Assembly (NCBI RefSeq): GCF_012241385.1
Contig: NZ_JAAVXB010000011.1
Location: 1 to 64,000 of the forward strand
Direction: 5' to 3'
DNA: 64,000 bases
Source of the DNA: Solimonas marina
GTDB lineage: Bacteria; Pseudomonadota; Gammaproteobacteria; Nevskiales; Nevskiaceae
Both the position numbers and the translations under genes were made by a program. Of this stretch, positions 62,377 through 64,000 are shown one piece after another; position 1 is the first letter of the stretch, and each line of letters opens with the position of its first letter. Under the pieces are notes generated by a model, which had not been told where the DNA came from, did not search any database, and was given only the letters and a program-made list of their open reading frames with translations.

Positions 62377-62398
62377 CGTCAGCGATCACTCGCTGACG
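62377..62398 (-). other. Hairpin around the stop codon of the binding-protein gene
   Basis: Perfect CGTCAGCGA/TCGCTGACG stem with the TGA stop in its four-base loop (minus strand). No T-tract, so it is not a classical terminator; it may stabilise the mRNA end. Confidence 0.5.
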
Positions 62399-63216
62399 TT
62401 GTGCAGCCAGGCCGTGCCCTCGAACCACTTGTGGTACAGCGCGTCGTAGCTGCCGTCGGCCTTGATGTAGCGCAGGAAGTTGTCGAGCCAGTTGATGAAG
62501 TCAGGATCGCCCTTACGGACGGCCCAGGCCAACGGCTCTTCGGTGAAGGTCTGGCGCAGAATGCCGACTTGTCCCGGATAGCGGGCGACGTAGACGGCGT
62601 TGTACGGCAGGTCGTAGACGAAGGCGTCGGCGCGGCCGCTGCGGACTTCGAGCGTCGCCTCGGCCTCGGTCTCGAAGGCCTTGATCTTGGCGTTCGCCAG
62701 ATACTTGCGGGCGGCAATGTCGCCGGTGGTGCCGAGTTTGGTGGCGATCGTGTATTTCGGGTCGTTGAGCTGATCGTAGGACGTGATCTTGCCGATCAGG
62801 TCCTTGCGGATCAGTACGGTCTGGCCGATGGTCACGTAAGGATCGACGAAGTTGACCTGCAGATTGCGCTCCGGCGTCATCGACATGCCGCCCATCAGCA
62901 GATCGAACTTGCCGGTCAGCAGCGCCGGGATGATGCCGTCCCATTGGGTATTGACCAGCGTCAGCTTGACGCCGAGGTAGCGCGCCATGAGCCGCGCCAG
63001 GTCGACGTCGAAGCCGATGATGCGGCCGTTCTTGTCGCGCATCTCGAACGGCATGTAGCCGGCTTCGAGGCCGACCCGCAGTTCGCCGCGCTTCAGCACC
63101 TCGTTGAGGGTGGAGTGCTCCCACAGGGCCTGGTCGGACGCCCAGACGGACGGCGCAGCGGCCAACAGCAGCACGGCAATCAGGGCTCGAAACATCGTCA
63201 CCGGAATTTTCCTCAT
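62386..63216 (-). CDS. Amino-acid ABC transporter substrate-binding protein
   Basis: Periplasmic binding protein of 276 residues. Signal peptide (MFRALIAVLLLAAAPSVWA). The mature part has the family pattern GELRVGLEAGYMPFEMRDKNG, GFDVDLARLMARYLGV, TQWDGIIPALLTGKFDLLMGGM, KLGTTGDIAARK and the DAFVYDLP end-lobe. It binds a polar amino acid. No permease adjoins it; the GlnQ-type permease/ATPase pair at 38-40 kb has no binding protein of its own. Confidence 0.92.
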   Translation of the reverse strand: MRKIPVTMFRALIAVLLLAAAPSVWASDQALWEHSTLNEVLKRGELRVGLEAGYMPFEMRDKNGRIIGFDVDLARLMARYLGVKLTLVNTQWDGIIPALLTGKFDLLMGGMSMTPERNLQVNFVDPYVTIGQTVLIRKDLIGKITSYDQLNDPKYTIATKLGTTGDIAARKYLANAKIKAFETEAEATLEVRSGRADAFVYDLPYNAVYVARYPGQVGILRQTFTEEPLAWAVRKGDPDFINWLDNFLRYIKADGSYDALYHKWFEGTAWLHNVSE

Positions 63217-63273
63217 GCGCCTTTCGGTCGCCTCCCTAAGAATGAACCCATTACAACAGATCGGATTCGGGGC

Positions 63274-64000
63274 GTGCGAGAGGCTTATTCCTCACTGCTG
63301 GCTTGGACGGTGACGCAGGCGGCTGCGCTCGGGGACGAGCTCGTCGCGCTCGCTGACCTCAATTCCGGCAGCTTCAATGCTGACGGCGTGCGCCGCGTCG
63401 GCGAGCGCATCGGCGCGCGCTTCACGGCGCTCGACGCCGAGGCGCAGTGGCTGGAGCTGCCGGTCCACGAATCGACCGGCGACGACGGGACCCTGCGCAC
63501 GCGGCCAATCGGCCCGGCGCTGCGCCTGCGTCGGCGCCCGGACGCGCCGCTGCAGGTTTTTCTCGGCGGGCACCTCGACACGGTGTACCCGGTCGACAGC
63601 CCGTTCCAGCGCGCCCGGTTTCGCGACGACGACACCGTGCACGGCCCCGGCGTCGCCGATTTGAAAGGCGGCCTGCTGGTCATGTGGCTGGCACTGGCGA
63701 CGCTGGAGCGCAGCCCGTGGCGCGAACGCGTCGGCTGGGAGGTGCTGCTCAACCCGGACGAGGAAATCGGCTCCAGGGGTTCAGCCCCGCTCCTGGCCGA
63801 AGCCGCGGAACGCAACCGCTTCGGCCTCGTCTATGAGCCGTCATTTCCGGACGGCAATCTTGCCGGGATGCGCAAGGGCAGCGGCAATTTCGACATTCTC
63901 GTGCACGGCATCGCCGCGCACGCCGGCCGCAACCCGGAGCAGGGGCGCAATGCGATCGTCGCCGCGGCCCGCGTGGTCGCCGCCATCAACGCGCTGCAGC
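63274..64000 (+). CDS. M20-family metallopeptidase/carboxypeptidase (cut at window end)
   Basis: Visible 242 codons of a longer gene. GTG 63274 opens the frame. Family metal-site motifs: GGHLDTVYPVD (His, Asp), VHGPGVADLKGG (bridging Asp) and LNPDEEIGSRGS (catalytic Glu and Glu ligand), then NFDILVHGIAAHAGRNPEQGR, the dimerisation domain start. This is the pattern of glutamate carboxypeptidase/CPG2-like M20 enzymes. The true start is not certain because no strong Shine-Dalgarno is seen. It diverges from the binding-protein gene. Confidence 0.87.
   Translation, partial: MREAYSSLLAWTVTQAAALGDELVALADLNSGSFNADGVRRVGERIGARFTALDAEAQWLELPVHESTGDDGTLRTRPIGPALRLRRRPDAPLQVFLGGHLDTVYPVDSPFQRARFRDDDTVHGPGVADLKGGLLVMWLALATLERSPWRERVGWEVLLNPDEEIGSRGSAPLLAEAAERNRFGLVYEPSFPDGNLAGMRKGSGNFDILVHGIAAHAGRNPEQGRNAIVAAARVVAAINALQ

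Overview
The window comes from a high-GC gammaproteobacterium, most like the Lysobacterales/Nevskiales side of the class. The supporting gene orders are metG-rnfB-nth, ispB divergent from rplU-rpmA-obgE-proB, and lexA with a CTGT-N8-ACAG SOS box. Many TonB-dependent and surface proteins also fit. This placement is inferred from gene order and protein character, not from a tree. No phage, insertion sequence or CRISPR array was seen.

Layout. 1-1.4 kb: tonB and a cut exbB. 1.8-7.1 kb: a fatty-acyl/hydroxyacyl-CoA cluster (hydrolase, thioesterase, TetR regulator, then APH-type kinase, acyl-CoA dehydrogenase and SDR) that resembles the levulinate/4-hydroxyacid genes lvaA-lvaC-lvaD. 7.3-10.8 kb: single-chain pyruvate carboxylase. 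10.9-15.6 kb: a GGDEF/EAL protein with a degenerate GGDEF motif, an OmpA-type porin with calcium-binding repeats, and a BIG2-type lipoprotein. 15.7-25.7 kb: housekeeping genes (proB, obgE, rpmA, rplU, ispB, tRNA-Pro, lexA, metG, rnfB-like, nth), with a small membrane-protein ORF facing the lexA SOS box. 25.8-40.4 kb: TonB-dependent receptor, alanine dehydrogenase, a 1747-residue Ig-repeat lipoprotein, a secreted trypsin-like protease with a GlyGly-CTERM tail behind a perfect CRP/Clp-type site, tRNA-Arg, a polar amino-acid ABC permease/ATPase pair and a haemoglobin.

40.4-51.9 kb is the most distinctive part. Read leftward it encodes a TolC-type outer-membrane protein, a MacA/HlyD-type adaptor, one MacB-type ATPase, four FtsX/MacB-type permeases (a long/short pair present twice), an NtrC-family sigma54 activator and its histidine kinase. 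Two sigma54 promoters, before the tolC-like gene and before the adaptor gene, each carry a CTGTCCGCGGACAG-like enhancer dyad exactly 66 bp upstream. This argues for a self-contained, enhancer-controlled export or resistance system.

52.5-64 kb looks like peptide and amino-acid scavenging: TonB receptor, M14 peptidase, TIM-barrel isomerase, a large secreted zinc metalloprotease, an S9 peptidase, an amino-acid binding protein and a cut M20 peptidase. A tandem glycine riboswitch lies directly ahead of the zinc metalloprotease, a target that is not the usual glycine-cleavage operon. Strong hairpin-T terminators separate most of the blocks.
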